Assembly (NCBI RefSeq): GCF_023283895.1
Contig: NZ_JAKILB010000003.1
Coordinates: 124,001-188,000, forward strand
Reading direction: 5' to 3'
DNA length: 64,000 nt
From: Shewanella pneumatophori
GTDB lineage: Bacteria > Pseudomonadota > Gammaproteobacteria > Enterobacterales > Shewanellaceae
Positions 1-8,532 of this stretch are shown one piece after another. Below the pieces are notes generated by a model. The model was not told the DNA's origin, ran no database searches, and worked only from the letters and a program-made list of their open reading frames with translations. The position numbers and the translations under genes were made by a program. Within the stretch, counting starts at the first letter, position 1. Each line of letters begins with the position of its first letter.

Positions 1-545
1 AGCACGCCCTTTTGAGTGACATTATTGTCGTTCGGGGTGAAATAATACAAATAGCATTGATCACGATTGAGATTATTACCACGTGGGAAGATCACAAACC
101 CTCTACCCACTGTAGCCGTTGTTAACCCCCGACGGGTAAACCAGCGTAAGTTGCTATTTCGAGCGCACCAAACTGTATCAGAGTTTGCCTCTGTACATTG
201 ATTAGAGGTGATATAAGTGACAGAGTCAAAATCAACTAAATGAGTAAAAGTGTTGTTCCAGCGTCCATCAGGATAATGCGCTCGCACCCGAATATTTTGG
301 CCGTCCTCTAAGGTAAATCGGTTTTGCGCATTATTGAGATTTTCAGGTCTTAGCTCTATTTGCGCCGCCACTAAATCCCGCGCCGAAGCAATACTCGCTT
401 TCATACCTTTAAGCACAGCGGTGTCGGCGTCCGTTCTAAAATCCAAAAACTTAGGTAATGCCACCACAGCTAAAATACCCAGCACGATAATCACCACGAC
501 GAGTTCAATTAAGGTAAATCCCTTAAATTTTCCATGTTGTGTCAT
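1..545 (-). CDS. Type IV prepilin-like protein (MSHA/GspH type), cut by the window edge
   Basis: Reading the minus strand from ATG at 545, the protein opens with a short basic leader and the classic type III signal GFTLIELVVVIIVLGILAVV: glycine at the cleavage point, glutamate five residues later, then a hydrophobic helix. This is the N-terminus of type IV pilins and pseudopilins, which PilD cleaves and methylates and which polymerise in the inner membrane. About 181 codons are visible and the 3' end lies beyond base 1. The globular part has cysteines (NQCTEAN, VWCARN, DQCYLYY) that could form the usual C-terminal disulfide. A role as an MSHA-like minor pilin or a pseudopilin is inference. 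The family is clear, the exact member is not. Confidence 0.85.
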   Translation of the reverse strand, partial: MTQHGKFKGFTLIELVVVIIVLGILAVVALPKFLDFRTDADTAVLKGMKASIASARDLVAAQIELRPENLNNAQNRFTLEDGQNIRVRAHYPDGRWNNTFTHLVDFDSVTYITSNQCTEANSDTVWCARNSNLRWFTRRGLTTATVGRGFVIFPRGNNLNRDQCYLYYFTPNDNNVTQKGV

Positions 546-745
546 TGATTTATATCCCGCCTTTTTCTTACAGTTAATTTCATAATACTTATAGCTAGTT
601 AATTGATAGCTACTGTACCACTTAAAGATAGCAAGGTTTTTTGTCTGTTACTTTTTTCTCTAACTTATCAGCATAAACTCCATGATTTTTTCGACAAAAA
701 ACGCTAATCTCTGATGATTACAACTCTGTAACATAGGATGTCACA

Positions 746-1291
746 ATGCGTGTAGCTTTAATACTGCTCATATTACTGAGTGCAACGTTTGCTCATGCAA
801 CCGTGTATAAGTGGGTTGATGAAAACGGCAAGGTGCACTTCTCTGACGAGCCGATTAAAAATGCTGAGGTGGTCGAGTTTAAAGAGAACACTCAAAACAA
901 CATCAAGCTTCCCGAAGTCACAGTGATACCTAGCGCCCCTAGCGAGCCAGAAGAAAAAGCTATCGACTATAAGATGAATATCGTCTCGCCGACAGAAGAG
1001 GAGTCAGTTCGTAATAATGAAGGTGATGTTACTATTATCACCAACATCACTCCACAACTTGCTTCAACCCACCAGCTCGGCCTATTTATGGACGGCAAAC
1101 AAATGGGTAGCAAGCAAACCATAGGTCTATTCAAACTCACCAATATTGATCGCGGCGAACATAACTTTGTGGTTAAAGCCTTTGATAAGAACGGCAAAAA
1201 ACTTGCATCCACTCCATCAAGAAAGATATTTGTTCACCGGACAAGTGTAAATCAACCTAGGTTTATTAGGCCACAGCCAAGAAATAACTAA
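746..1291 (+). CDS. Secreted DUF4124-domain protein
   Basis: 181 aa. Residues 1-18 form a Sec signal peptide (MRVALILLILLSATFAHA). The mature protein begins with the DUF4124 signature VYKWVDENGKVHFSDEP, a short beta-rich domain common in proteobacterial envelope proteins and of unknown biochemical role. Residues about 70-165 look like a second beta-rich, Ig-like segment (INIVSP-like start, later LFMDGKQMG and GEHNFVVKAFD). It stands alone between the pilin gene (opposite strand) and ntrB, with 152 bp to ntrB. In many gammaproteobacteria a DUF4124 gene sits next to glnA/ntrBC, which fits here, but no function can be stated. Confidence 0.85.
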   Translation: MRVALILLILLSATFAHATVYKWVDENGKVHFSDEPIKNAEVVEFKENTQNNIKLPEVTVIPSAPSEPEEKAIDYKMNIVSPTEEESVRNNEGDVTIITNITPQLASTHQLGLFMDGKQMGSKQTIGLFKLTNIDRGEHNFVVKAFDKNGKKLASTPSRKIFVHRTSVNQPRFIRPQPRNN

Positions 1292-1364
1292 TAAAACCCT
1301 ATAAATAGATAAACTTAGGATTAGCTTGATTTAGTCTACATTCCGATGATGTCTAGTTGCAGCT

Positions 1365-1381
1365 TGCACCAACTTGGTGCA
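1365..1381. promoter_or_regulatory. NtrC binding box upstream of ntrB
   Basis: The sequence TGCACCAACTTGGTGCA is a perfect dyad (TGCACC-N5-GGTGCA) and matches the established NtrC/GlnG enhancer consensus. It lies 63 bp before the ntrB start. A second, half-conserved GGTGCA lies at 1416-1421. No glnA gene is adjacent, so the box most likely mediates autoregulation of ntrBC. That function is inferred from position. Confidence 0.85.
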
Positions 1382-1443
1382 CCATAGCAGTGCAAGCAAC
1401 TTAACTGCCCAAACTGGTGCAAACGCATATTTCGGAGTAACTG

Positions 1444-2484
1444 ATGGATACAAATTTATTGCTCAACCATCTTGTAACGGCAGTGCTAGTTATCAATGAA
1501 GAGCTTGAGTTACTCTATGTCAATGCTGCCACTGAGCAGCTACTTGGGGTTGGCAGTAGTCGCCTAACCGAGCAAGCTTTACCTGAGTATTACCAGCTGC
1601 TTGGGGTTGAGCCACAAGTACTCAAAGTCGCTATTCGCGACGGGCAAGGCCTAAGCATTAATACCGTGCCTTTAGTGACCATTGATGGCCAACAACATAC
1701 GGTTGATGTCACCCTAACCCCGCTTGAAAATGAAAAAAACCTCGCCCTGATTGAACTACGCCAAGTCGATCAACAGCGCCGTATTCATCAGCAATTAACT
1801 CAAGATGCACAGCAACAAGCGGCGCAATACTTAGTGCGCAACCTTGCTCACGAGATCAAAAATCCGTTAGGCGGTTTACGTGGCGCAGCGCAGTTGTTAT
1901 CTCGGGAATTAAAAGAGCCTCAACTAAACGAATTTACCGACTTAATTATCGAGCAAGCAGACCGTTTACGTAGCCTAGTTGACCGTTTACTCGGGCCACA
2001 AAAGCCGACACAACATAGCTTGTATAATATTCACGAAGTGATCCAAAAGGTCGTTAAACTGGTGAATGTCACCTTGCCAGCCAATATCTTGTTAACCCAA
2101 GACTACGATCCGTCGATACCCGATATTGAAATGGATCCTGATCAGCTACAACAAGCTATTTTAAATATCGTGCAAAATGCCATACAGGCACTTGAGCCTC
2201 TAGGCGGTAATATTCGCTTAAAAACCCGCACTCAACACCAGATCACCATAGGTACTAAGCGCCACAAATTAGTGTTGATGTTGTCGGTGATTGACGATGG
2301 CCCAGGTATTGCGCCAGAGCTAATGGACACCCTGTTTTACCCTATGGTTACTGGCCGTGAACAAGGCTCAGGCTTAGGCTTATCAATTGCTCATAACTTT
2401 GCTCGTCTACATGGTGGCCGTATTGAGTGTGACTCTACGGTTGGTCATACCGAATTTACCATCACTTTACCCATCAATAGTTAA
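1444..2484 (+). CDS. ntrB: Nitrogen regulation sensor kinase NtrB
   Basis: 346 aa, the usual length for NtrB/GlnL, a cytoplasmic PII-controlled kinase/phosphatase for NtrC. Residues about 5-110 form a PAS domain. The HisKA H-box is VRNLAHEIKNPLGGL with the phospho-accepting His136. The HATPase domain follows, with the N-box NIVQNAIQAL, the G1 box DDGPGIA and the G2 box GSGLGLSIA. There are no membrane segments, as expected. ntrC follows 17 bp downstream on the same strand, so the two are co-transcribed. A perfect NtrC box (1365-1381) precedes the gene. Unlike enterobacteria, glnA is not immediately upstream. Confidence 0.97.
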   Translation: MDTNLLLNHLVTAVLVINEELELLYVNAATEQLLGVGSSRLTEQALPEYYQLLGVEPQVLKVAIRDGQGLSINTVPLVTIDGQQHTVDVTLTPLENEKNLALIELRQVDQQRRIHQQLTQDAQQQAAQYLVRNLAHEIKNPLGGLRGAAQLLSRELKEPQLNEFTDLIIEQADRLRSLVDRLLGPQKPTQHSLYNIHEVIQKVVKLVNVTLPANILLTQDYDPSIPDIEMDPDQLQQAILNIVQNAIQALEPLGGNIRLKTRTQHQITIGTKRHKLVLMLSVIDDGPGIAPELMDTLFYPMVTGREQGSGLGLSIAHNFARLHGGRIECDSTVGHTEFTITLPINS

Positions 2485-2501
2485 TAAGAGGAATACACTC
2501 A

Positions 2502-3908
2502 ATGACTGAACAAGTTTGGATCCTCGACGACGATAGCTCGATTCGCTGGGTATTAGAAAAAGCGCTGCAAAGTGCCAAGTTTAGTAGCGCAAGTTTTGCC
2601 GCTGCCGAGTCACTCTGGGAAGCGTTAGAAATGGCGCAGCCGCAAGTGATTGTGTCTGACATACGTATGCCGGGCACTGATGGACTCACCCTGCTTGAGC
2701 GCCTACAAAATCATTATCCGCACATTCCGGTAATTATCATGACAGCACATTCAGATCTTGATAGTGCCGTTAGTGCTTACCAAGCGGGTGCATTTGAATA
2801 TTTACCTAAACCATTTGATATCGATGAAGCTATCTCTCTGGTCGACCGCGCACTGACTCATGCTAAAGAGCAATCATCAAGCGCAACGGTTAGCGAGCCT
2901 TTAATTGCCACCCCAGAAATCATTGGTGAAGCGCCAGCAATGCAAGAAGTGTTTCGCGCCATTGGTCGCCTTTCGCGCTCATCAATTAGCGTATTGATTA
3001 ATGGTCAATCTGGTACAGGTAAAGAACTGGTCGCTAGCGCACTGCATAAGCACAGCCCACGTAAAGATAAGCCATTTATTGCCATCAATATGGCAGCGAT
3101 CCCAAAAGATCTAATTGAGTCAGAGCTTTTTGGCCATGAAAAGGGCGCCTTTACTGGTGCTGGCAGCGTGCGCCAAGGTCGTTTTGAGCAAGCCAATGGC
3201 GGCACGCTATTTTTAGATGAAATCGGCGATATGCCACTCGATGTGCAAACTCGCCTATTACGAGTATTGGCTGATGGTCAATTTTATCGGGTCGGCGGCC
3301 ACTCGCCAGTGCAAGTTGATGTACGTATTATTGCCGCGACTCACCAAGATCTTGAGCAACTGGTGCATCAAGGTGATTTTCGTGAAGACTTGTTCCATCG
3401 TTTAAACGTTATTCGGGTGCATTTACCGCCGCTATCTCAGCGCCGTGAAGATATTCCCCAGCTTGCACGTCACTTTTTGATGATTGCCGCAAAAGAGATT
3501 GCCGTTGAGCCCAAAGTGCTCACCAAAGAGACTGCAACCAAGCTCTCGCAGCTACCTTGGCCTGGTAATGTCAGACAGCTTGAAAACACCTGCCGCTGGT
3601 TAACGGTGATGGCGTCGGGACAAGAGATTTTACCGCTCGACCTACCACCAGAACTATTACAGGAGCCTAAGGTAAGCACTAAAGCGACCGATAGAAACGA
3701 CTGGCAAGACGCGCTTAAGTTATTTATCGACCAGCGATTAAGTGAAGGTGACAGTGACTTATTAACTGAAGTGCAGCCCGCTTTTGAGCGCATTTTATTA
3801 GAAACCGCCCTTAAACATACTCATGGCCATAAACAAGAAGCCGCAAAACGTTTAGGCTGGGGGCGTAATACCCTAACCCGTAAGCTCAAAGAGCTTGAGA
3901 TGGATTAA
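2502..3908 (+). CDS. ntrC: Nitrogen regulation response regulator NtrC, sigma-54 activator
   Basis: 468 aa with the full NtrC layout. The receiver domain (1-120) has Asp53 in VSDIRMPGTDG as phosphorylation site. The AAA+ domain (about 140-370) has Walker A GQSGTGKE, the sigma-54 contact loop GAFTGA and the GGTLFLDEIGD Walker B. The C-terminal Fis-type helix-turn-helix ends KQEAAKRLGWGRNTLTRKLKEL. It activates sigma-54 promoters of nitrogen assimilation genes under nitrogen limitation. It is translationally close to ntrB (17-bp gap) and is followed by a strong hairpin terminator at 3924-3954. Confidence 0.97.
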   Translation: MTEQVWILDDDSSIRWVLEKALQSAKFSSASFAAAESLWEALEMAQPQVIVSDIRMPGTDGLTLLERLQNHYPHIPVIIMTAHSDLDSAVSAYQAGAFEYLPKPFDIDEAISLVDRALTHAKEQSSSATVSEPLIATPEIIGEAPAMQEVFRAIGRLSRSSISVLINGQSGTGKELVASALHKHSPRKDKPFIAINMAAIPKDLIESELFGHEKGAFTGAGSVRQGRFEQANGGTLFLDEIGDMPLDVQTRLLRVLADGQFYRVGGHSPVQVDVRIIAATHQDLEQLVHQGDFREDLFHRLNVIRVHLPPLSQRREDIPQLARHFLMIAAKEIAVEPKVLTKETATKLSQLPWPGNVRQLENTCRWLTVMASGQEILPLDLPPELLQEPKVSTKATDRNDWQDALKLFIDQRLSEGDSDLLTEVQPAFERILLETALKHTHGHKQEAAKRLGWGRNTLTRKLKELEMD

Positions 3909-3923
3909 GCGACTTAGTAAAAC

Positions 3924-3954
3924 AAAAAAGGATATCCACTGGATATCCTTTTTT
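3924..3954. terminator. Bidirectional intrinsic terminator between ntrC and fieF
   Basis: A 14-bp perfect stem (A6-GGATATCC / GGATATCC-T6) with a 3-nt ACT loop lies between two convergent genes. It has a U-run on both strands, so it can end ntrBC on plus and the fieF-like gene on minus. Confidence 0.9.
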
Positions 3955-3964
3955 ATCGACCCGG

Positions 3965-4834
3965 TTACACCGGATCTTGGTGAATAATCACCTCAGATTC
4001 AGCAAACTCTGCCCGCACTCGTTCAGAAGTGGCTACCGCAATTTTGTGGGCCTGATGTAAACTCAAATCACCGTCTAACTCTAGATGAAACTGAATAAAC
4101 ATGGTCTTGCCCGACTCACGAGTACGTAAGTCATGGATACCTTTCACCTGCGGATCTTGCTCAGCAATCTCGGTGATTTTGGCGCGAGTGTCATCATCAA
4201 GCTCTCTATCAAGCAGTGATTGCACCGAACGATAAGCCAAACCAATAGCTTGCTGACCGATAAACAACGCAATTAATAACGCAAATAAACCATCAGCCCA
4301 CCACCAGCCATATTGTGATAACACTAAAGCTAATAGCACCGCAGCATTTAAAAATAGATCCGACTTATAGTGTAATGAGTCGGCTTCAACCACAGTACTA
4401 GAGGTGGCCGCTAGCGCTCTTTTTTGCAGCATAACTAACGCAAATGTCAGTGCAATAGCGATAACAGAGACCACAACACCTAAGGTCGCGTGCTTAACCT
4501 CAACCGGGTTAATTAAACGCTCACCACCATGGAAAAACAGCAAAAATGCCGAGCCGAGAATAAAAGCGGATTGCGCTAATGCAGCTAATGGCTCAGCTTT
4601 GCCATGACCATACCTATGGTCTTGATCGGCAGGCACAATGGCGTAGCGGATAGCAACGAAATTAACGATAGATGCTAACGCATCAGCAAACGAGTCTGTT
4701 AGCGATGCCAACATACTGGCTGAGCCAGAATACATCCAAGCGCCAAGCTTGATGATAATAAGGGTTAAGGCAGTCGCAACCGCAGCGCGGCTCGCCAGCT
4801 TAACCCAGAAATCGTATTGGGAAGTGTCATTCAT
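3965..4834 (-). CDS. fieF: Cation diffusion facilitator, FieF/YiiP type
   Basis: 289 aa, close to E. coli FieF (300 aa). It has six hydrophobic segments in the first two thirds. The metal-site motifs are TDSFADALASIVNF (DxxxD in TM2) and HRYGHGKAEPLAA between TM2 and TM3, with another DxxxD-like stretch (EADSLHYKSD) in TM5. A cytoplasmic alpha-beta domain follows (about 205-289) with the conserved HDLRTRESG segment. These inner-membrane antiporters export Zn2+/Fe2+ against protons. As in E. coli, it lies just beyond cpxP on the same strand. The 143-bp gap holds a long hairpin (4928-4960). Metal specificity cannot be read from sequence. Confidence 0.92.
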   Translation of the reverse strand: MNDTSQYDFWVKLASRAAVATALTLIIIKLGAWMYSGSASMLASLTDSFADALASIVNFVAIRYAIVPADQDHRYGHGKAEPLAALAQSAFILGSAFLLFFHGGERLINPVEVKHATLGVVVSVIAIALTFALVMLQKRALAATSSTVVEADSLHYKSDLFLNAAVLLALVLSQYGWWWADGLFALLIALFIGQQAIGLAYRSVQSLLDRELDDDTRAKITEIAEQDPQVKGIHDLRTRESGKTMFIQFHLELDGDLSLHQAHKIAVATSERVRAEFAESEVIIHQDPV

Positions 4835-4927
4835 AAAATCTGTTTACTGATAAAGTAAGGGAAGCACAGATCTTAAGTTTATAACAACTAGAGTAAAAAT
4901 CGGGTGATTTCCCTCAAGTTAATATCA

Positions 4928-4960
4928 ATCACCACAATAGAAAAAAACTATTGTGGTGAT
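4928..4960 (-). other. 13-bp perfect hairpin with a homopolymer loop in the cpxP 3' region
   Basis: The arms ATCACCACAATAG and CTATTGTGGTGAT pair perfectly. The 7-nt loop is all A on plus and all T on minus. It lies 18 bp past the cpxP stop on the cpxP strand. It lacks a U-run after the stem, so it is not a canonical intrinsic terminator, but a stable mRNA 3' end is possible. In E. coli the cpxP 3' UTR yields the small RNA CpxQ. An analogous role here is speculation. Confidence 0.6.
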
Positions 4961-4977
4961 GGATAAAAAGCAGCTAA

Positions 4978-5457
4978 CTATCTTTTATGATGCTTAGCAA
5001 AACGCTTTTGGAACTTTTCTTGCTGCTCAGGCGTTAACAATTGGTACGCTTGGTTTTGCAGCTTCAACATATCAACTGCTTTTTGCTGACGTGCTTCTTG
5101 CTTAGCTGCCAATGCTTGTCTTACCGCATCTTCACTGAAGTTAGTTGTAGTGATGAACTCTAGCATTTGCGCTTTTTGCGCAGCACGCTCTTCTTTAGAA
5201 GGACGGTTTTGCTTCATTTCATCGCGATGAGCACTAAATAGCGCTTTCATTTCAGTTTTTTGCTGATCTGTAAGATCTAAACCGCGGAACATTTTACGTA
5301 AATCATGGTGACCACCATGCTTACCTTTCATTTGGTGGTAACCTTGCTTACCATCGCGTGAGCCGTGATGTTCATCAGCCGCGCTAACGCCGGCAGTTAA
5401 TAGTGCAGTACTGGCAACAACGGCAAGCAAGCCTGCTTTAAGTGTGTTCTTTTTCAT
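4978..5457 (-). CDS. cpxP: Periplasmic CpxP/Spy-family protein
   Basis: 159 aa. It has a Sec signal peptide (MKKNTLKAGLLAVVAS ... VSAADEHH), then a His/Gly-rich stretch and an all-helical domain with two LTxxQ motifs (LTDQQKTEMKALF and LTPEQQEKFQKRF), the signature of CpxP/Spy proteins. CpxP dampens the sensor CpxA and delivers misfolded periplasmic proteins to degradation. It is divergent from cpxRA, as in E. coli, with a perfect CpxR box (5552-5566) about 95 bp before its start. The His-rich segment HHGSRDGKQGYHQMKGKHGGHH could bind metal. Next to a metal exporter that is suggestive, but it is an inference. Confidence 0.9.
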   Translation of the reverse strand: MKKNTLKAGLLAVVASTALLTAGVSAADEHHGSRDGKQGYHQMKGKHGGHHDLRKMFRGLDLTDQQKTEMKALFSAHRDEMKQNRPSKEERAAQKAQMLEFITTTNFSEDAVRQALAAKQEARQQKAVDMLKLQNQAYQLLTPEQQEKFQKRFAKHHKR

Positions 5458-5551
5458 CTTGGTAGCCTCAATTAAATGTGCCTAGCCCTGCTAAGCTTGA
5501 TTTGACGCTTACAAGTGTAGCCAGCCCAATGTAAGGTAGGGTTTATTTAGC

Positions 5552-5566
5552 GTAAAGCTCTGTAAA
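5552..5566. promoter_or_regulatory. CpxR box between cpxP and cpxRA
   Basis: GTAAAGCTCTGTAAA is an exact match to the established CpxR consensus GTAAA-N5-GTAAA. It lies in the 234-bp divergent region. Three further GTAAA pentamers (5667, 5678 and 5686) crowd the cpxR ribosome-binding region with non-standard spacing (6 and 3 bp) and may be weak secondary sites. Confidence 0.9.
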
Positions 5567-5691
5567 GCAGTTTAAATAATGTCATTGCATGCTAGAGAAT
5601 CGCAATCTTTACGTAGCATTACACTCCTTAACTGCAATTGACATCAAACAAGGTATACTCGCCATAGTAAAGGTAGAGTAAAAGGGTAAAT

Positions 5692-6375
5692 ATGAGCCGT
5701 ATATTATTGATAGATGATGACTTAGGTCTATCTGAGCTGCTTGCACAGCTACTAGAGTTAGAAGGTTTTGAACTAACATTAGCCCATGATGGCCAATCAG
5801 GACTCGATCTGGCTCTAGAGCAATCTTTCGACCTTATTTTACTCGACGTTATGCTGCCGAAATTAAATGGTTTTGAAGTTCTGCGGGCACTCCGCAGCAA
5901 GAAACAAACGCCAGTATTAATGCTAACCGCTCGCGGTGATGAAATTGATCGGGTTGTGGGCTTAGAAATTGGTGCTGATGACTACTTACCTAAGCCATTT
6001 AACGACCGTGAGCTAGTTGCGCGTATTCGCGCTATCATTCGCCGTACTCATGTACAGTCTAATGAAGCTCCACAGCCGACCCATCAATATGGCGACATCA
6101 ATTTAGATCCAGGTCGCCAAGAAGTTCACTGCCAAGATCAATTGATTATTCTTACCGGCACTGAATTTAGCTTACTGTTTGAGTTGGTTAAAAACGCTGG
6201 CGAGCTGGCAACAAAAGAAGACCTAAGCGAAAAAGTGCTAGGTAAAAAGTTGATGCCGTTCGATCGCAGCCTAGATATGCATTTATCTAATTTACGCAAA
6301 AAGATGCCTGAACGTAGCGACGGTCGTCCGCGAGTAAAAACCATACGCGGCAAAGGTTATATCTGGTTACCTTAG
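5692..6375 (+). CDS. cpxR: Envelope stress response regulator CpxR
   Basis: 227 aa OmpR-family regulator. The receiver domain has the acidic pocket IDDDLG, phospho-acceptor Asp52 (ILLDVMLPKLNG) and the conserved Lys in DDYLPKPF. The winged helix has KEDLSEKVLGKKLMPFDRSLDMHLSNLRKK and ends in the wing KTIRGKGYIWLP. CpxR activates folding and degradation factors on envelope stress. The partner kinase cpxA starts at the base after its stop codon, and cpxP lies divergently upstream, so the identification rests on both sequence and synteny. Confidence 0.96.
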   Translation: MSRILLIDDDLGLSELLAQLLELEGFELTLAHDGQSGLDLALEQSFDLILLDVMLPKLNGFEVLRALRSKKQTPVLMLTARGDEIDRVVGLEIGADDYLPKPFNDRELVARIRAIIRRTHVQSNEAPQPTHQYGDINLDPGRQEVHCQDQLIILTGTEFSLLFELVKNAGELATKEDLSEKVLGKKLMPFDRSLDMHLSNLRKKMPERSDGRPRVKTIRGKGYIWLP

Positions 6376-7746
6376 ATGCAGCTAAGACAAAACCCCAACA
6401 ACATATTCGTTAAGTTACTACTTGGCTTTTGGCTATGTAGCTCACTTATCATTGCCCTAATTGGCTTGCTGCCGCTGCTGCAGCAAAACCATGATCAGTC
6501 GGCAATCCCGCCAGCACTTGAGCGCTTATTAGAAAAAAGCGCCAATCGCATCAGCCAAAACCCACAAATTTTAGACTCTAACAAACTCACTCATTGGAGC
6601 CGCTTTAAAGAGTTTAAAGGTCGCCCTGCGCGTATTTATCTGGTTGATGAGTATGGCAAAGTACTCAATAGCCATAAGTCTTCACGCTCCTTAAGACGCT
6701 TTATGCTATTGGCTGACGAAGCTGGCGAACCAATTAAACACCAATTTAGAGATGAGCTGATTTTTGGGCCATACAACTTTAAAGCTGGCGGTAAACCTTA
6801 CAGCTTATATGGTCGTCTGCCTGAGCATCATCCTCGACCTTGGTTCTTCTTCTTTATCGACAATAAGATCCTCACTCTGAGCATTGCCATTTTACTTTCT
6901 GGTCTATTGTGCGGTTTATTTGCTTGGCATTTAGGTAAGCCGCTACGCTCGTTAAAACGCAGCGCAGACGCGTTAGCAGATGGCGATCTAAGTAGCCGAG
7001 TCGATATGGCAACGGTAAAGCGCAACGATGAAATAGGCCAACTGGCACAAGCCTTTAATAGCATGGCCGATTCAGTAGAAGATATGGTGAAAAGCCAACA
7101 ACGGCTGATTAGCGATATTTCTCACGAGCTGCGCACTCCGCTCACGCGCTTGAAATTGTCATTGGCGCTCAGTCGTAAAAAAGGCCAAGAAACACCAGAA
7201 ACTGAACGTATTGAATATGAAGCCGATCAGCTAGAGCAGATGATTGCAGAGTTGTTGGAGCTGTCACGGGTCAAGCTAAATGCTAATGACAACAAGCCAA
7301 GTCTTGAGCTGTCTGAAACCTTAAGCCAAGTACTCGACGATGCTGAGTTTGAAGCCCAGCAACAGCAAAAGCAGCTACATATTGATATTGACGAGTCAAT
7401 TGTATTGCCACTGTATCCACGGCCTTTATGCCGAGCGGTGGAAAACTTACTGCGCAATGCCATTCGCTACGCCAGTACCCAAGTATCAATTCAAGCTATC
7501 ACCTTAAAACAAGGCGTGCAGATTGAAATTATTGATGATGGTCCCGGCATTGAAAATGAAGCAGATCTCGAAGCGATCTTTAAACCTTTTTATCGGCCGC
7601 AATCAGCACGAGAAAGAGAGTCTGGTGGCTGGGGATTAGGGCTGGCAATAGCCAAAGCTGCCGTGCAAGCCCATCAGGGGCGAATAATAGCGGAAAATAA
7701 CCCAACAAAAGGCTTAAAAATTACCATTATGTTGCCGCTGCAATAA
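6376..7746 (+). CDS. cpxA: Envelope stress sensor kinase CpxA
   Basis: 456 aa, matching E. coli CpxA in size. It has TM1 at about 11-33, a periplasmic sensor domain (about 35-155), TM2 at about 166-186 and a HAMP linker (LGKPLRSLKRSADALADGDLSSRV). The HisKA box ISDISHELRTPLTRLKL carries His250. The HATPase domain follows, with NLLRNAIRYA, DDGPGIE and GWGLGLAIAKA. It phosphorylates CpxR in response to misfolded envelope proteins and is restrained by CpxP. It has no intergenic gap to cpxR. The stop lies 17 bp from the convergent TetR gene, and no clear terminator is seen between them. Confidence 0.96.
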   Translation: MQLRQNPNNIFVKLLLGFWLCSSLIIALIGLLPLLQQNHDQSAIPPALERLLEKSANRISQNPQILDSNKLTHWSRFKEFKGRPARIYLVDEYGKVLNSHKSSRSLRRFMLLADEAGEPIKHQFRDELIFGPYNFKAGGKPYSLYGRLPEHHPRPWFFFFIDNKILTLSIAILLSGLLCGLFAWHLGKPLRSLKRSADALADGDLSSRVDMATVKRNDEIGQLAQAFNSMADSVEDMVKSQQRLISDISHELRTPLTRLKLSLALSRKKGQETPETERIEYEADQLEQMIAELLELSRVKLNANDNKPSLELSETLSQVLDDAEFEAQQQQKQLHIDIDESIVLPLYPRPLCRAVENLLRNAIRYASTQVSIQAITLKQGVQIEIIDDGPGIENEADLEAIFKPFYRPQSARERESGGWGLGLAIAKAAVQAHQGRIIAENNPTKGLKITIMLPLQ

Positions 7747-7763
7747 ACCTCATTACAGCAGAA

Positions 7764-8411
7764 TTAAGCTGCGTTTGCCGTGTCTTCTAGGCCGGCAAGC
7801 CAGCTTACGTAAGCCAGTTGATTAGGGATACGTTTATCTGAATGGCCCATCAATTGTGATAATGCGTAGCTAAACTGATAGTACATGCTGGCATCGTTAT
7901 AATGCTTACCGCTATCATCACAATTTATTTGCGCGCCGCGCAGATAGTTAGCCACTAACTCGGCACGGTCAAAGCCCTCAACCATGCCAACCGCCTTAAT
8001 TAAATCGTGATTCCATTGAATATATGCGCCGTAAGCCTGCTCAAAAGCAATGCGGTTGTCGTCGGTCACCTGTGCCAGCAACTCTGGATTCGGCATAATC
8101 CGCGAAATAACAAAGCGGTCATATAGCAAATCATCGCGCAAGCCCCAGCAGTGATGCATTAAAAAGCGAGTCAGGTTGTCGTTATACAAGGTTTGATCAA
8201 AGTAAGCCCGCTCTAAACGCCGCTTAAAATGGGCAGTTGCTACAGCAACAACTAGATCTGCTTCAGTAGGAAAATGATTGTAAATCGTGCCTTTGGAGAT
8301 CTGACTGGCTTCGACTAAATGCGAGCGACGCAAATCAAAACTTTTATGGCCGCGTAAACAACGTTCAGCAACCTCAGTTAAGTAACTCTCTCTACTCTGC
8401 CAATTACTCAT
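7764..8411 (-). CDS. TetR-family transcriptional regulator
   Basis: 215 aa. The N-terminal 60 residues fit a TetR helix-turn-helix (SQISKGTIYNHFPTEADLVVAVA is the recognition helix and following signature). The remaining helical domain would bind an effector. It is divergent from the LysR gene at 8533 with 121 bp between, so it could control that gene or itself. The TetR protein AcuR controls acuI-dddL in Rhodobacter, so a link to the DMSP island a few kb away is conceivable. Nothing in the sequence proves it, and the ligand-binding half is not recognisable by eye. Confidence 0.85.
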   Translation of the reverse strand: MSNWQSRESYLTEVAERCLRGHKSFDLRRSHLVEASQISKGTIYNHFPTEADLVVAVATAHFKRRLERAYFDQTLYNDNLTRFLMHHCWGLRDDLLYDRFVISRIMPNPELLAQVTDDNRIAFEQAYGAYIQWNHDLIKAVGMVEGFDRAELVANYLRGAQINCDDSGKHYNDASMYYQFSYALSQLMGHSDKRIPNQLAYVSWLAGLEDTANAA

Positions 8412-8532
8412 GTCGACCTCTTCACAAATATAACAATCAATCGAAATTCAGTTCACATTGATAAAATAACAGCCTAGGAGGCGAGCAGATATTGAGTAAT
8501 ACTGATACCACTATGAATAAATTCGATATCTC

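Noticed and set aside
334..585. Plus-strand frame opposite the pilin gene
   Set aside because: Shadow of the minus-strand prepilin, which carries a perfect type III signal.
5638..5659. TTGACA ... TATACT promoter before cpxR
   Set aside because: The spacer is only about 10 bp, too short for a sigma-70 promoter.
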